40,588 nt of DNA from Ectothiorhodospiraceae bacterium (GTDB lineage: Bacteria > Pseudomonadota > Gammaproteobacteria > Nitrococcales > Aquisalimonadaceae), in contig JAFIFV010000028.1 in NCBI GenBank assembly GCA_020831845.1, forward strand, positions 1-40,588, in the 5' to 3' direction. The position numbers and the translations under genes were made by a program. Positions 1-10,344 of the stretch are shown here, one piece after another. Positions within the stretch are counted from its first letter, which is position 1. Each line of letters begins with the position of its first letter. The notes beneath the pieces are model-generated. The model did no database searches and was not told the DNA's origin. It saw only the letters and a list, made by a program, of their open reading frames with translations.

Positions 1-3
1 GTG

Positions 4-187
4 TGGGCGAAGCCTTATAAACGCAGACCCACCATACTCCGGCCGTCGCGGGTTTTTTTGCTGCCGGACTGTCTATGAGCGGGACCTCATCGACAAGCCT
101 ACAGGGACTTATTTCCGGGGTGTCCGGAAGAAAATCTCCCGGCGACGGCCTGAGTATGGTGGCTCTGCGTTTATCCGGCTTCGCCCA
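4..187. repeat. Long imperfect palindrome (MITE/REP-like)
   Basis: Positions 4-48 and 143-187 are inverted copies of about 45 bp with only four mismatches, starting TGGCGAAGCC-like (TGGGCGAAGCC) on both ends. The interior has a run of seven or more T at 53-59 and the segment 'caagcctacagggacttatt' near 98-117. No open reading frame fits. It looks like a non-autonomous palindromic repeat unit rather than a gene. It lies downstream of urtE, about 255 bp past the stop codon, so it could also affect 3' ends of that transcript. The family name is not known to me. Confidence 0.75.
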
Positions 188-189
188 GA

Positions 190-272
190 CGTAGGGTGTG
201 CAAGCTCTCAGCTTGCGCACCGGTCCCCATGCCGGGAAACGGTGCGCACCACGGAGTGGTGCACACCCTACG
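190..272. repeat. REP-pair-like repeat with 13-bp inverted ends
   Basis: The ends CGTAGGGTGTGCA (190-202) and its exact reverse complement (260-272) enclose two small hairpins, GCAAGC/GCTTGC and GCACCAC/GTGGTGC. This layout is that of a paired repetitive extragenic palindrome. It directly abuts the larger palindrome at 4-187. The rest of the gap to urtE (273-441) holds only weak inverted sequence around 388-426 and no gene I can support. Confidence 0.65.
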
Positions 273-441
273 GCTGCTATGTTCCACCCTCTCTACGCCA
301 GGGCGGCCTCGTGAAGAGACCGCCTAACCCAGGCCGCAGGCATGCCACCGCCCTCGGCCGGAAAAAACACCGCTGCGCATCGCTGAGCCGGGGTGCACAC
401 CACGACAATCGACGTGCGTGTGGTGCAGAGGCCTCGGGAGA

Positions 442-1131
442 CTAGACCGTGAGGTGCTCCTGGATCAGGCTGTCGTCCAGATCCGCCATCTCGCCCTGCG
501 CCACGTTGCGGCCGTTGTTCATGATGTTGAAGCAGTCCGCGGTGGCGCGGGCGAAGGGTAGCTTCTGCTCCACTAGGAGGATGGTCAGTCCCTCCTCCTG
601 GTTCAACTTGCGGATCACCGCGCTGATTTCCTTGACGATGTTGGGCTGGATGCCCTCGTTGGGCTCATCCAGCAGCAGGATTTCCGGGTTCAGCACCAGC
701 GCACGGCCGATGGCCAGTTGCTGTTGCTGGCCGCCGGAGAGATCGCCGCCACGGCGGCGGGCCATCTCCGCGAGCACCGGGAACAATTCGTAGATGCGTT
801 TGGGAATACCCTTGGAGCGCTTGCCGGCCAGCGGCACCTTGAGATTCTCTTCCACCGTCAGTTGGCCGAAGATCTCCCGCCCCTGGGGAACATAGCCGAT
901 ACCCAGCCGGGCACGCTCCTGGGGCCGCAAGCCGACGATGTCCCGCCCCTTGAATTGCATGCTGCCGCTTTCCACCTTGATCAGGCCCATGATGCATTTG
1001 AGCAGGGTGGTCTTGCCCATGCCGTTGCGGCCCATCAGGCAGTTGCAGCGGCCTTCCTGCACGTCCAGATCCACGTCGCGCAGGATGTGGCTGCCACCGT
1101 AGTACTGGTTCAAACCCTTGATCTGCAGCAT
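442..1131 (-). CDS. urtE: Urea ABC transporter ATP-binding protein UrtE
   Basis: A 229-residue ABC ATPase, the second of the two nucleotide-binding subunits that power urea import through UrtBC. Walker A is GRNGMGKTT near residue 35, the signature LSGGQQQQLAIGRAL near 131, and Walker B ILLLDEPNEGIQPN near 150; the last is the form usual for UrtE and LivF. It is the last gene of urtABCDE and starts one base after the urtD stop, so it is translationally coupled. A paralogue with the same motifs lies at 16757-17452 in the amide operon. Assignment to urea rather than branched-chain amino acids rests on operon context and on the neighbouring urease genes. Confidence 0.93.
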   Translation of the reverse strand: MLQIKGLNQYYGGSHILRDVDLDVQEGRCNCLMGRNGMGKTTLLKCIMGLIKVESGSMQFKGRDIVGLRPQERARLGIGYVPQGREIFGQLTVEENLKVPLAGKRSKGIPKRIYELFPVLAEMARRRGGDLSGGQQQQLAIGRALVLNPEILLLDEPNEGIQPNIVKEISAVIRKLNQEEGLTILLVEQKLPFARATADCFNIMNNGRNVAQGEMADLDDSLIQEHLTV

Positions 1132-1132
1132 C

Positions 1133-1971
<839 letters not shown>

Positions 1972-1975
<4 letters not shown>

Positions 1976-3069
1976 GCCTGACCTCCCCGCTTGAAGAAGC
2001 GATCGAACAGTCCTACGACGCCGCGCGGGAGGAACAGCGTGACGAACACGAACAGTGCACCCAGAAAGTACAGCCAAAGGTCCGGATAGACCGCGGTGAC
2101 CCAGCTCTTCATGCCATTGACGATACCGGCACCCGCCAGCGCGCCCACCAGCGTGCCGCGGCCGCCCAGCGCGACCCAGACCGCCATCTCGATACTCTGC
2201 GCCGGCGCCATCTCGCCCGGGTTGATCACGCCGGTCTGCGGAACGTACAACGCTCCTGCCAGGCCACAGAGCATGGCCGACAGCGTCCAGACGAACAGCT
2301 TGTAGCGCAGCGGATTGTATCCGGTGAAGCGCACCCGGGATTCGGAATCCCGGATCGCGGTCAACACGCGTCCGAGCTTGGACGTGACGATGAAGCGACA
2401 CAGCAGGTAGCTGAGAATCAGCGCGAGGCCACTGATCAGGTACAGCGCCAGCCGGGTATCCGCATCCCGTACCGAAAAGCCCAGCAGGGTCCGGAAATTG
2501 GTCAGCCCGGTGTCGCCGCCGACACCGGTTTCAGTGCGGAAGAACAGGAGCATCATCGCAAAGGTCAACGCCTGGGTGATGATGGCGAAATACACGCCGC
2601 GTACCCGTGAGCGGAATGCGAAGAAGCCGAACACGAAGGCCAGCACCCCGGGCACCAGCAAGATCATCAGCGCGGTAAACCAGAACCACTGGAACGGCAC
2701 CCAGAACCACGGCCAGTCGGACTGGCCGAGGAACTGGATGAAGTTGGGCACGCCGCCGTCCGCAAAGTTGTTGCGGGTAAGGTGCATGCCCATCACGTAG
2801 CCGCCCAGTGCGAAGAACGCCCCGTGGCCCAGCGAGAGTATGCCGGTGTAGCCCCAGATCAGATCCAGCGCCAACGCCACCAGCGCCAGGCAAAGAAAGC
2901 GCCCCATCAGGGTCAGCGCCCAGTTGGGGACATGAAAGAACGAATCGGGCGGCACCACCCGGTTCAGCACCGGCATCAGCACCAGCACCGCGGCGACCAG
3001 CAGCGCGAACAGCAGCCAGCCGAGAGGGCTGTGCAAGGTCGCTATACGTGTAATGAACAGTTGTCTCAT
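1972..3069 (-). CDS. urtC: Urea ABC transporter permease UrtC
   Basis: A 365-residue polytopic permease of the LivM/UrtC family. It has hydrophobic segments throughout and the family-typical stretches WGYTGILSLGHGAFFALGGY (near residue 68) and GALYVPQTGVINPGEM in the second half. With UrtB it forms the inner-membrane channel for urea. It sits 17 bp after urtB and overlaps urtD by four bases. The ribosome-binding sequence before the ATG at 3069 is weak, but the N-terminus fits the family. Paralogue at 18193-19326. Confidence 0.93.
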
Positions 3070-3086
3070 GATGTGCTTTTATCCCG

Positions 3087-4787
3087 TTAGTCTTCCGCGG
3101 AACGGCCCTTGAGCGCGAAAATGCCTTGTGGGCGCCACTGGATGAACACGATGATCGCTGCGAACAGGAAGATCTTCGCCAGCACTGCACCGGTGACGGG
3201 CTCCAGGAACTTGGAGAACACGCCCAGCCCCAGCGCAGAGAACACCGAGCCGAAGATGTTGCCCACGCCGCCCAGCACCACCACCATGAAGCTGTCGACG
3301 ATGTAGGCCTGGCCGAGCTCCGGGCCGACGTTGACGATCTGGGACAGCGCAACGCCGCCGAGACCGGCGACCCCGGCTCCGGCTCCGAAAGTCCACATGT
3401 CCACCCGGTTCGCGGATATGCCCATGGCGGCCGCCATCTGGCGGTTCTGCATCACGGCGCGTACTTCCAGGCCCAGGCGTGTGCGGGTCATCAGCAGCCA
3501 GACGAGTGCGACCACGAAGAAGGCGAACAGGATCACGCCCAGCCGGCTGGTGGAGAGGGACACGCCCTGCATCAGCTGCACGCTGCCGGAGAACCATTCC
3601 GGACTGACGATGCGCACGTTCTGCGCGCCGAAGATGCTGCGCATGGACTGAATCAGCAGCAGGCTGATGCCCCAGGTGGCCAGCAGTGTCTCCAGCGGCC
3701 GGTGGTAGAGGAAGCGTATGACGCCTCGTTCCATCAGGATGCCCACTGCCCCGGTGACCAGGAATGCGGCCGGCACGGCGGCCACCAGGTAGAAGTTGAA
3801 GAACTGGGGCATGTGCAGCGCGAACAGGTTCTGCACCAGGAAGGTGGTGTAGGCACCGATCATCAGCAGCTCGCCGTGCGCCATGTTGATCACACGCATC
3901 AGGCCGAAGATGATGGCCAGGCCCATGGCCGCCAGCAGCAGCACGCTGCCCATGGACAGGCCGTAGACCAGGTCGCTGAAGAAGCGCGCCATCTGCTCGC
4001 GCCGCTCGATGGCGGTGATGGCATCCTGCGCGGCCTGCCTCACCTCCGCGCTGGATTCCAGCGGCTCGCCGTCGTCATCGGTGCGCAGGAAATTCTGCAG
4101 CGTTCCCTTCAGCCGGGAGGAACGGATCTCGCCGATGGTCTGGACAGCGTCCAGGCGTACCTCGGGGTCGTCGGCGTCCAGCTGCAGACGCGCCACCGCG
4201 ATGCGCAGAAGACGCTGCACCTCAGCGTTGGTCTCCTGCTCCAACGCCTCCTGCAACTGGGGCAGCATGGCGGCCTGCGGCCGGTCGGCGAGTTCCTCGG
4301 CAGCGGCGCGGCGCAGGTTGACGTCGTCGGAGAAGATCTGCAGCTGGCCGATCACCGGGCGCAGGCTGCGTCGAATGGGATTGGTCAACGGCGGCTCGGA
4401 AAGTTCCAGGCCATCCCGCGACACCGACGCCCCGGAGATGGCGTCACGCAGCTCGCCGTCCAGCGGATCCTCGATCAGCACGCGCTCGTCCTGGTCGTAG
4501 TAGAGACGGCGGTCCTGCAATGCCAGCAACACCGGCAGCCCATCGGCGTCGCCCAGTTCCGCCAGCGCGTTGATGGCATCCCGCACGTCCTGCCAACGGG
4601 AAGACGCGAACTGTCGCACCACCTCGGCGGTGTCGTCGGCCAGGCCATCAGTGGGACCGGGCGCCGCCTCCTGCTCAGCGTCAGCCAGCGCCTCGGCCCG
4701 CTCCTCGGCGGTGGGTTCATCGGCAAGCAGAGAGCCGGCCAACGCCAGGCATAGTGCCGGCATCAGCAACCATCGCAGATTACTCAT
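3087..4787 (-). CDS. urtB: Urea ABC transporter permease UrtB with HEAT-like N-terminal domain
   Basis: A 566-residue protein. Residues 1-22 look like a signal peptide (LLMPALCLALAGSLLA). Residues of about 30-270 are soluble and contain alpha-helical repeats of the HEAT/armadillo kind (for example 'VRLDAVQTIGEIRSSRLKGT', 'RRAAAEELADRP'). Residues of about 275-560 are the LivH/UrtB permease with MGLAIIFGLMRVINMAHGEL. Long N-terminal extensions of this type are known in UrtB and are predicted to lie in the periplasm. The paralogue at 19336-20205 has only the permease part (289 residues), which is the clearest structural difference between the two importers. Confidence 0.93.
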   Translation of the reverse strand: MSNLRWLLMPALCLALAGSLLADEPTAEERAEALADAEQEAAPGPTDGLADDTAEVVRQFASSRWQDVRDAINALAELGDADGLPVLLALQDRRLYYDQDERVLIEDPLDGELRDAISGASVSRDGLELSEPPLTNPIRRSLRPVIGQLQIFSDDVNLRRAAAEELADRPQAAMLPQLQEALEQETNAEVQRLLRIAVARLQLDADDPEVRLDAVQTIGEIRSSRLKGTLQNFLRTDDDGEPLESSAEVRQAAQDAITAIERREQMARFFSDLVYGLSMGSVLLLAAMGLAIIFGLMRVINMAHGELLMIGAYTTFLVQNLFALHMPQFFNFYLVAAVPAAFLVTGAVGILMERGVIRFLYHRPLETLLATWGISLLLIQSMRSIFGAQNVRIVSPEWFSGSVQLMQGVSLSTSRLGVILFAFFVVALVWLLMTRTRLGLEVRAVMQNRQMAAAMGISANRVDMWTFGAGAGVAGLGGVALSQIVNVGPELGQAYIVDSFMVVVLGGVGNIFGSVFSALGLGVFSKFLEPVTGAVLAKIFLFAAIIVFIQWRPQGIFALKGRSAED

Positions 4788-4842
4788 TGAGTGACTCCAG
4801 CCGGGTACCGCCGGGAGGTGGCGCCCGGAGTTCGCTTAGATG

Positions 4843-4865
4843 GGGGCGCTGCGGCGCAGCGCCCC
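4843..4865 (-). other. Intercistronic hairpin between urtA and urtB
   Basis: GGGGCGCTGC, three bases, GCAGCGCCCC: a perfect 10-bp stem in the 93-bp gap after urtA, with no T run following on the minus strand. A stable hairpin after the binding-protein gene commonly protects the upstream message from 3' decay, so that the binding protein is made in excess over the permeases. A similar hairpin sits at the same place in the amide operon (20232-20257). The function is inferred. Confidence 0.65.
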
Positions 4866-4880
4866 GTCGATGACCAGGAT

Positions 4881-6218
4881 TCAGAAGTCCAGGTTGTGGG
4901 TGGGCTCGGTGCAATCGCCACAGACCCAGGGATAGCGCCAGTTGGCCACCTTGTCCTTGCTGTCCTCCAGGTACGGGCTCCAGGGCTGGGCGCGCACCGG
5001 ACCGTCGGTCTCCCAGACGGTGGCGAACTGACCGTCGGCCTGAATCTCTCCGATCAGCACAGGCTTGTGCAGGTGGTGATTCTCCTCGTCCATGCAGATC
5101 TCGAAGCCGGAGGGGGAATCGACGCACTGGCCGTAGACGGCCTGACGGACCGCGTCCACGTCGGTGGTGCCGGCCTGGAGCACGGCCTGGGCCCACATCT
5201 TCATGCCGATATAGGTGGCTTCCATGGGGTCGTTGGTCACGCGATCGGAACCACCCGGCAGGCCGGCACTCTCGACGTATTCCGCCCAGCGTGCAGTGAA
5301 CGCCTCGTTCTGCTCGGTTTCCACCGACATGAAGTAGTTCCAGGCAGCCAGGTGGCCCACCAGCGGGCCGGTATCCATGCCGCGCAGTTCCTCTTCACCC
5401 ACGGAGGTGGCCAGTACCGGAATGTCGACGGCGTCGATCCCCTGGTTGGCCAGCTCCTGGTAGAAGGCCACATTGGAATCACCGTTCACCGTGTTGATCA
5501 CGGCCGTGGAGCCGGCATCGGAGAAGCGGCGGATGTCGGCCACCACGCTCTGGAAGTCACTGTGCTCGAACGGAAAATACACTTCCTCGATAGCGTCATC
5601 GTCGATGCCGTTGGCGTTCAGGAAAGCACGGACGATGCGGTTGGTCGTGCGAGGGAACACGTAGTCGGTACCGATCAGGTAGAAGCGCTCGGCGCCGCCA
5701 CCCTCTTCACTCATCAGGTACTCGACCGCCGGGATGGTCTGCTGGTTGGGCGCCGCGCCCGTGTAGAAAATGTTACGGGAGGACTCCTCGCCCTCGTACT
5801 GAACCGGGTAGAACATCAGGCCGTTCAGCTCTTCGAGCACCGGCAGCACGGCTTCGCGCGACACCGACGTCCAGGAACCGAAGATCACCGCGACGTTCTC
5901 GCGCTCCAGCAGTTCGCGCCCCTGCTCGGCATAGCGAGGCCAGTCGGAAGCCGGATCCATCACCACCGGTTCCAGTTGCCGCCCCAGCAGTCCGCCTTGC
6001 GCATTGATATCCTCGATCACCATCAGCGCCACGTCCCGCAGTGAGGTCTCGCTGATGGCCATGGTGCCGGAGAGGGAGTGGAGAATGCCCACCTTGATCG
6101 GGTCGTTGGCCTGCGCGGTACTGCCGAAAGCCAGCGTCGCCCCCAGCAGCCCTGATGCTGCCAGGGTTCCCAGTCGTGATTGCATGGAAAGCCGACGCCC
6201 TGCGCCTTTGTCGCTCAT
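4881..6218 (-). CDS. urtA: Urea ABC transporter substrate-binding protein UrtA
   Basis: A 445-residue periplasmic binding protein of the type I (Leu/Ile/Val-like) fold. The start at 6218 is chosen over the longer frame to 6356 because GGAGG lies a few bases upstream and the N-terminus then reads as a signal peptide (hydrophobic core LAASGLLGATLAFGSTAQA). Family features include VGILHSLSGTMAISE, VFGSWTSVSREAVLPV, MFYPVQYEGEE and GAAPNQQ. It is the first gene of urtABCDE and is preceded by a sigma-54 promoter (6301-6316) and NtrC-like sites. It is homologous to the amide-binding proteins encoded at 20272-21507 and 22983-24161. Confidence 0.94.
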   Translation of the reverse strand: MSDKGAGRRLSMQSRLGTLAASGLLGATLAFGSTAQANDPIKVGILHSLSGTMAISETSLRDVALMVIEDINAQGGLLGRQLEPVVMDPASDWPRYAEQGRELLERENVAVIFGSWTSVSREAVLPVLEELNGLMFYPVQYEGEESSRNIFYTGAAPNQQTIPAVEYLMSEEGGGAERFYLIGTDYVFPRTTNRIVRAFLNANGIDDDAIEEVYFPFEHSDFQSVVADIRRFSDAGSTAVINTVNGDSNVAFYQELANQGIDAVDIPVLATSVGEEELRGMDTGPLVGHLAAWNYFMSVETEQNEAFTARWAEYVESAGLPGGSDRVTNDPMEATYIGMKMWAQAVLQAGTTDVDAVRQAVYGQCVDSPSGFEICMDEENHHLHKPVLIGEIQADGQFATVWETDGPVRAQPWSPYLEDSKDKVANWRYPWVCGDCTEPTHNLDF

Positions 6219-6300
6219 AACTGCCTCCGAGGTCGCGGATTGGTCGTGTGACCTGTTATAGAGTCCCGGAACGCGGGATTGCGCTCCCGGAAGGCAGTTT

Positions 6301-6316
6301 TGCAATGGCTGTGCCA
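6301..6316 (-). promoter_or_regulatory. Sigma-54 (RpoN) promoter of urtABCDE
   Basis: On the minus strand the sequence TGGCACAGCCATTGCA fits the -24/-12 consensus TGGCAC-N5-TTGCA exactly, with GG and GC at the required spacing. Transcription would start near 6290, about 70 bases before the urtA ATG. Sigma-54 promoters need an activator; the NtrC-like sites lie about 95-130 bp upstream. Confidence 0.87.
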
Positions 6317-6387
6317 CTGGGGTTATCGCGCCATATTTCAGTGCATTAGAGGACAATCAAGGCAATCAGCGGGCAGGAAACCTCAGT

Positions 6388-6410
6388 ATTCGCACCAAAA
6401 CAGTGCGAAT
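6388..6410. promoter_or_regulatory. NtrC-like enhancer site for urtA
   Basis: ATTCGCAC-N7-GTGCGAAT is a perfect 8-bp inverted repeat that carries the NtrC core GCAC-N7-GTGC. It centres at 6399, some 95 bp upstream of the -12 element. A weaker half-site (GCACC on the minus strand, 6424-6438) is centred 32 bp further up. NtrC dimers bound 32 bp apart are the arrangement known from enterobacterial glnA. Confidence 0.72.
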
Positions 6411-6429
6411 CGCATACAAGAGCAGCCCC

Positions 6430-6454
6430 TTCTGGTGCGTGGCCTGCACCAGAA
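6430..6454. terminator. Hairpin after ureG
   Basis: TTCTGGTGC-N7-GCACCAGAA is a perfect 9-bp inverted repeat that begins 12 bases after the ureG stop. No T run follows on the minus strand, so it is not a standard intrinsic terminator. It may still end or protect the ure transcript. It overlaps the weaker NtrC half-site of the urtA control region, so the two roles cannot be separated from sequence. Confidence 0.4.
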
Positions 6455-6465
6455 TGAATCTCGCT

Positions 6466-7098
6466 CTAGGAGACACCGGCCTGCACAGGCTGCAGCATGC
6501 CTTCCCGGACAATGAAGTCGACGATGCTGTCCAGGCCCTGACCCTTTTGCATGTTCGTGAACACAAAGGGGCGCTCGCCCCGCATCTTCCGACTGTCGCG
6601 GTCCATGACCTCCAGCGAGGCACCGACGCCGTCGGCAAGATCGATCTTGTTGATGACCAGAAGGTCCGAGCGGGTGATACCAGGGCCGCCCTTGCGTGGG
6701 ATCTTGTCGCCGGCACAGACATCGATCACGTAGATGGTCAGGTCGGAGAGTTCCGGACTGAAGGTGGCGCTGAGGTTGTCACCACCGCTTTCCACGAACA
6801 CCACGTCCAGCCCCGGAAACCGCTGGTTCAGCTCGGCCACGGCGGCGAGATTCATGGACGCATCCTCGCGAATGGCGGTATGCGGGCAACCCCCCGTTTC
6901 CACGCCGATGATGCGCTCCGGCTCCAGCGCGCCGCGCCGGGTCAGGAATTCGGCGTCCTCGCGGGTGTAGATATCATTCGTCACCACGGCAATCTGGTAG
7001 TGATCGCGCATGGCCTTGCACAGGGCTTCGGTGAGCGCCGTCTTGCCGGACCCCACCGGCCCGCCGATGCCGACGCGTAGCGCTTGCTTGGTATTCAT
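6466..7098 (-). CDS. ureG: Urease accessory GTPase UreG
   Basis: A 210-residue SIMIBI-class GTPase with P-loop [13 protein letters not shown] (residues ~11-23), the [18 protein letters not shown] segment with the nickel-binding CPH, and base recognition by [13 protein letters not shown] hydrolysis by UreG drives nickel insertion and lysine carbamylation of urease within the UreDFG complex. It is the last gene of the urease operon, 48 bp after ureF, with a GGAG ribosome-binding site. Confidence 0.97.
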   Translation of the reverse strand: MNTKQALRVGIGGPVGSGKTALTEALCKAMRDHYQIAVVTNDIYTREDAEFLTRRGALEPERIIGVETGGCPHTAIREDASMNLAAVAELNQRFPGLDVVFVESGGDNLSATFSPELSDLTIYVIDVCAGDKIPRKGGPGITRSDLLVINKIDLADGVGASLEVMDRDSRKMRGERPFVFTNMQKGQGLDSIVDFIVREGMLQPVQAGVS

Positions 7099-7146
7099 CG
7101 GTCAGTCTCCTCGAATCGCGACGATGCCATGACCGTCGTCCTGGAT

Positions 7147-7827
7147 TCAGCTACGGAACAGTCTCGAATACTGGGTCTCATGCAGGCTGCTGGCAATGGC
7201 CACGCCAGGCGCGGTGCCGCCGATGTCGGCCTCCTCCAGCGCCAGGCCAGCCGCGGCGGCGCCCCCCACCGGTTCCGCCAGCCCGAACAGCAACCGCTGG
7301 CCGGCCGTCTGGCCCAGCGGCACCAGTTTGATGGCTGCCGCCACCTGGTTCTCGCACCAGGCCCAGAGGTAGGCTTCCACGCCCTGCTCCAGGGGAATCT
7401 CCCAGCGCTGCAACGCCAGCGCGTAAAGGGCAGCCCAGCTCGCACGGGCGTCGCCGACCCACTCCGCCGCCTCGTCCAGGCCCAGGTCGCGCAGCAGCCG
7501 GGCCAGCGCCTGGCCCAGATGACGATCCTCGTCCACCAGTTCACGGGTCTCGCGGCTTGCCAGCAGCCAGCCGCTGAGTTGGCGCACCCGTGCCACATCG
7601 TCTCCTGCCCAGGCGGCATGCATGCGCGCCAGCAATGGCACGTCCACCCGCGACAGAGCATGCCGCAGCTGCCCCTGCAGCCAGTCGTCCACTGCGGCTT
7701 CGTCCCGCACCCAGCCGGCCTCAACCGCATATTCCAGTCCTCCGGAATAGCTGTAGGCACCAATGGGCAGGGTCGGGCTGATCAACTGCCACAGCCGCCG
7801 GCTCGCCAGACCGGCGTCAGTGGGCAT
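7147..7827 (-). CDS. ureF: Urease accessory protein UreF
   Basis: A 226-residue all-helical chaperone that joins UreD and UreG to the urease apoprotein and gates GTPase activity. It starts with [20 protein letters not shown], the UreF family hallmark. Several in-frame ATGs (7854, 7848, 7842, 7827) lie inside the 3' end of ureE; 7827 gives the usual family length and N-terminus, but no strong ribosome-binding sequence decides between them. Translation is probably coupled to ureE, whose histidine-coding tail overlaps the start. Confidence 0.92.
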   Translation of the reverse strand: MPTDAGLASRRLWQLISPTLPIGAYSYSGGLEYAVEAGWVRDEAAVDDWLQGQLRHALSRVDVPLLARMHAAWAGDDVARVRQLSGWLLASRETRELVDEDRHLGQALARLLRDLGLDEAAEWVGDARASWAALYALALQRWEIPLEQGVEAYLWAWCENQVAAAIKLVPLGQTAGQRLLFGLAEPVGGAAAAGLALEEADIGGTAPGVAIASSLHETQYSRLFRS

Positions 7828-8293
7828 GGTGATGGTGCCCATGAGCATGGTCATCGCCGTGGCGGTGGCCGCCACCGTAGGCCCCGGCTTCCGGCTCGAA
7901 CGGCGCCTGCTCGCAATGCACCCCCAGCCCCAGACCCCGCACCATGTCATCCAGCACATGGTCGTGCAGATAGCGGGCGAAACCGGCGCCGATCTGCAGC
8001 GGGACATGGCGGTTGCCCAGGTGATAGCACACCCGCGCCAGTTCAGGGGCGCTATCGCTGCGGACGGTGCTGACGGTCTCCGCGGCGGCCTCCACCAGCA
8101 CCATCCGGCCGTCCTCGGCGCGCAGCCGGTCGCCGCCCCGCAGGATCAGGCCGCGTTCCAGAAACACGCCCACCTCGGTACCGTCCGTGAGTTCGGCCCG
8201 GAAGCGGCTCTTCTGCCGTACGTGAAACGGCAGCCGCAAGACGCCGGCCGGTTCGCCCAGGCCCTGTACGATACGTTCAGTCAGTCGCAGCAT
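7817..8293 (-). CDS. ureE: Urease nickel metallochaperone UreE
   Basis: A 158-residue protein with the UreE N-terminal domain and a C-terminal metal-binding domain ([14 protein letters not shown]), ending in a histidine-rich tail ([19 protein letters not shown]). The tail is the nickel store seen in Klebsiella-type UreE. It delivers nickel to the UreDFG-urease complex. It starts 15 bp after ureC and its last bases overlap the ureF start. Confidence 0.96.
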   Translation of the reverse strand: MLRLTERIVQGLGEPAGVLRLPFHVRQKSRFRAELTDGTEVGVFLERGLILRGGDRLRAEDGRMVLVEAAAETVSTVRSDSAPELARVCYHLGNRHVPLQIGAGFARYLHDHVLDDMVRGLGLGVHCEQAPFEPEAGAYGGGHRHGDDHAHGHHHHAH

Positions 8294-8308
8294 GTCTGTA
8301 CGTGCCTT

Positions 8309-10015
8309 CTAGAACAGGAAGTAGCGTTGAGACAGGGGCAGTTCCTTGGCGGGCTCGCAGGTGAGCAGTTCGCCGTCGGCGCGCACTTCATAGGTTTCCG
8401 GGTCCACTTCCATGCTGGGCATCCAGTTGTTGTGGATGAGATCCTGCTTGCGGACGGACCGGCACCCTTTCACGCCCTCAAGTCGACGCTGCAGACCCAG
8501 GCGCTCGCCGAGGCCGGCATCCAGCCCCGCCTGGGAAACGAAGGTCACCGACGTTTCCGTGAGCGCGCGGCCATAGGCGCCGAACATGGGGCGGTAGTGC
8601 ACCGGCTGAGGCGTGGGGATGGAGGCGTTCGGGTCACCCATCGGGGCACAGGCGATGAAGCCGCCCTTGAGGATCAGCGACGGCTTCACACCGAAGAACG
8701 CCGGCTTCCACAGGCACAGATCGGCCAGCTTGCCGGGCTCGATGGAGCCCACCTCGTGGGCGATGCCGTGTATCAGCGCGGGGTTGATTGTGTACTTGGC
8801 CACATAGCGCTTGGCGCGGTGGTTATCGTTGCGGTCGGAATCCTGCGCCAGCGGGCCGCGCTGCACCTTCATCTTGTGCGCCGTCTGCCAGGTGCGGATC
8901 AGATTTTCGCCCACGCGGCCCATGGCCTGGGAGTCGGAGGAAATCACCGAGAACGCACCGAGGTCGTGCAGGATGTCCTCCGCCGCGATGGTCTCCCGGC
9001 GAATGCGCGATTCGGCGAAGGCCACGTCCTCGGGAATGCGCGGATCCAGGTGATGGCAGACCATCAGCATGTCCAGATGCTCGTCGATCGTGTTCACCGT
9101 GAACGGCCGCGTCGGGTTCGTGCTCGACGGCAGCACATTGGATTCGCCGCAGACCTTGATGATGTCCGGCGCGTGGCCGCCGCCCGCCCCCTCCGTATGG
9201 TAGGTGTGGATGGCGCGGCCCTTGAACGCGGCAATGGTGTCCTCGACAAAGCCGGACTCGTTCAGGGTATCGGTGTGGATGGCCACCTGGATGTCGTATT
9301 CCTCGGCCACCGAGAGCGCGCAGTCGATGGCCGCTGGCGTAGTGCCCCAGTCCTCGTGCAGCTTGAGGCCGAGCGCACCCGCTTCGACCTGCTCGTTCAG
9401 GGCGGCTGGCAGACTGCCGTTGCCCTTGCCGAGGAAGCCCAGGTTCATCGGGAATGCCTCCGCCGCCTGCAGCATGCGGTGGATATTCCAGGGACCGGGT
9501 GTACAGGTGGTCGCATTAGTGCCAGTGGCCGGCCCCGTACCGCCACCGATCATGGTGGTCACGCCGGAGGTCAGCGCCTCCTCGATCTGCTGCGGGCAGA
9601 TGAAGTGGATATGGGCGTCGATGGCTCCGGCGGTCACAATGCTGCCTTCCGCCGCAATCGCTTCCGTACCCGGACCGATGGCAATGTCCACGCCTTCCTG
9701 GGTATCCGGGTTGCCGGCCTTGCCAATGGCTTGGATGCGGCCGTTCTTGATGCCGATATCCGCCTTGACGATGCCCCAGTGGTCAAGGATAAGCGCATTG
9801 GTGATGACCAAATCCACCACCTGGTCCGCCGTGCGCTGGCTCTGCCCCATGCCGTCGCGGATCACCTTTCCACCGCCGAACTTCACTTCGTCGCCGTAGA
9901 CGGTGTAGTCCTTTTCCACCTCGATCAGCAGCTCGGTATCGCCCAGCCGGACCCGGTCACCGGTGGTGGGGCCGAACATGTCGGCATAGGCTTGTCGCGG
10001 TATCCGGATACTCAT
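8309..10015 (-). CDS. ureC: Urease alpha subunit UreC
   Basis: The 568-residue catalytic subunit that hydrolyses urea to ammonia and carbamate. The nickel ligands are visible: His135 and His137 (DAHIHF), the lysine to be carbamylated at 218 (GLKLHEDWG), His247 (AIHTDT), His273 (TYHTEG) and Asp361 (SSDSQAMGR). The catalytic flap histidine is near 321 (MVCHHLDPR). Full family length with no damage. The start overlaps the ureB stop as ATGA. Confidence 0.98.
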   Translation of the reverse strand: MSIRIPRQAYADMFGPTTGDRVRLGDTELLIEVEKDYTVYGDEVKFGGGKVIRDGMGQSQRTADQVVDLVITNALILDHWGIVKADIGIKNGRIQAIGKAGNPDTQEGVDIAIGPGTEAIAAEGSIVTAGAIDAHIHFICPQQIEEALTSGVTTMIGGGTGPATGTNATTCTPGPWNIHRMLQAAEAFPMNLGFLGKGNGSLPAALNEQVEAGALGLKLHEDWGTTPAAIDCALSVAEEYDIQVAIHTDTLNESGFVEDTIAAFKGRAIHTYHTEGAGGGHAPDIIKVCGESNVLPSSTNPTRPFTVNTIDEHLDMLMVCHHLDPRIPEDVAFAESRIRRETIAAEDILHDLGAFSVISSDSQAMGRVGENLIRTWQTAHKMKVQRGPLAQDSDRNDNHRAKRYVAKYTINPALIHGIAHEVGSIEPGKLADLCLWKPAFFGVKPSLILKGGFIACAPMGDPNASIPTPQPVHYRPMFGAYGRALTETSVTFVSQAGLDAGLGERLGLQRRLEGVKGCRSVRKQDLIHNNWMPSMEVDPETYEVRADGELLTCEPAKELPLSQRYFLF

Positions 10016-10332
10016 GCCTGGCTCTCCGTCAACGAACCCATGACCTTACCCTGGAAGCCATACACATGGCCGCTGCCGGCGTAGCGCACAAGCTGCACCG
10101 TCCGCGCCTGGCCGGGCTCGAAGCGCACCGCGGTGCCGGCGGGAATGTCCAGCCGGAAACCGCGGGCCTGCTCGCGGTCGAACTGCAGGGCGTTGTTGAC
10201 CTCGTAGAAGTGATAGTGCGAGCCGACCTGTACCGGGCGATCACCGCTGTTGGTGACGGACACCGAGCAGGTTTCCCTGCCGGCGTTGAGCTCGATATCC
10301 CCGTCCGCGGGGAGAATCTCTCCGGGAATCAT
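10012..10332 (-). CDS. ureB: Urease beta subunit UreB
   Basis: A 106-residue structural subunit that starts [16 protein letters not shown] and contains [14 protein letters not shown] and GTAVRFEPG, all standard for UreB. In this lineage the gamma, beta and alpha subunits are separate proteins, as in Klebsiella and unlike Helicobacter. It overlaps ureC by four bases and is 12 bp downstream of ureA. Confidence 0.97.
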   Translation of the reverse strand: MIPGEILPADGDIELNAGRETCSVSVTNSGDRPVQVGSHYHFYEVNNALQFDREQARGFRLDIPAGTAVRFEPGQARTVQLVRYAGSGHVYGFQGKVMGSLTESQA

Positions 10333-10344
10333 TGTGCCTCTCCT

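Noticed and set aside
391..426. Terminator candidate just downstream of urtE
   Set aside because: The arms TGCACaCCAC and GTGcGTGTGGTGCA pair poorly and no T run follows on the minus strand.
3126..4754. Long plus-strand open frames opposite urtB, and similar ones at 7763-10084, 18307-20670 and 24564-27005
   Set aside because: They are antisense shadows of GC-rich genes: rich in His, Gln, Arg and Ala, no family motifs, and they run across several real genes.
6220..6300. Possible ANTAR hexaloop in the urtA leader (GGGA-GCGCAA-TCCC)
   Set aside because: Loop position 1 is G, not A, there is no companion hairpin and no terminator with a T run follows.
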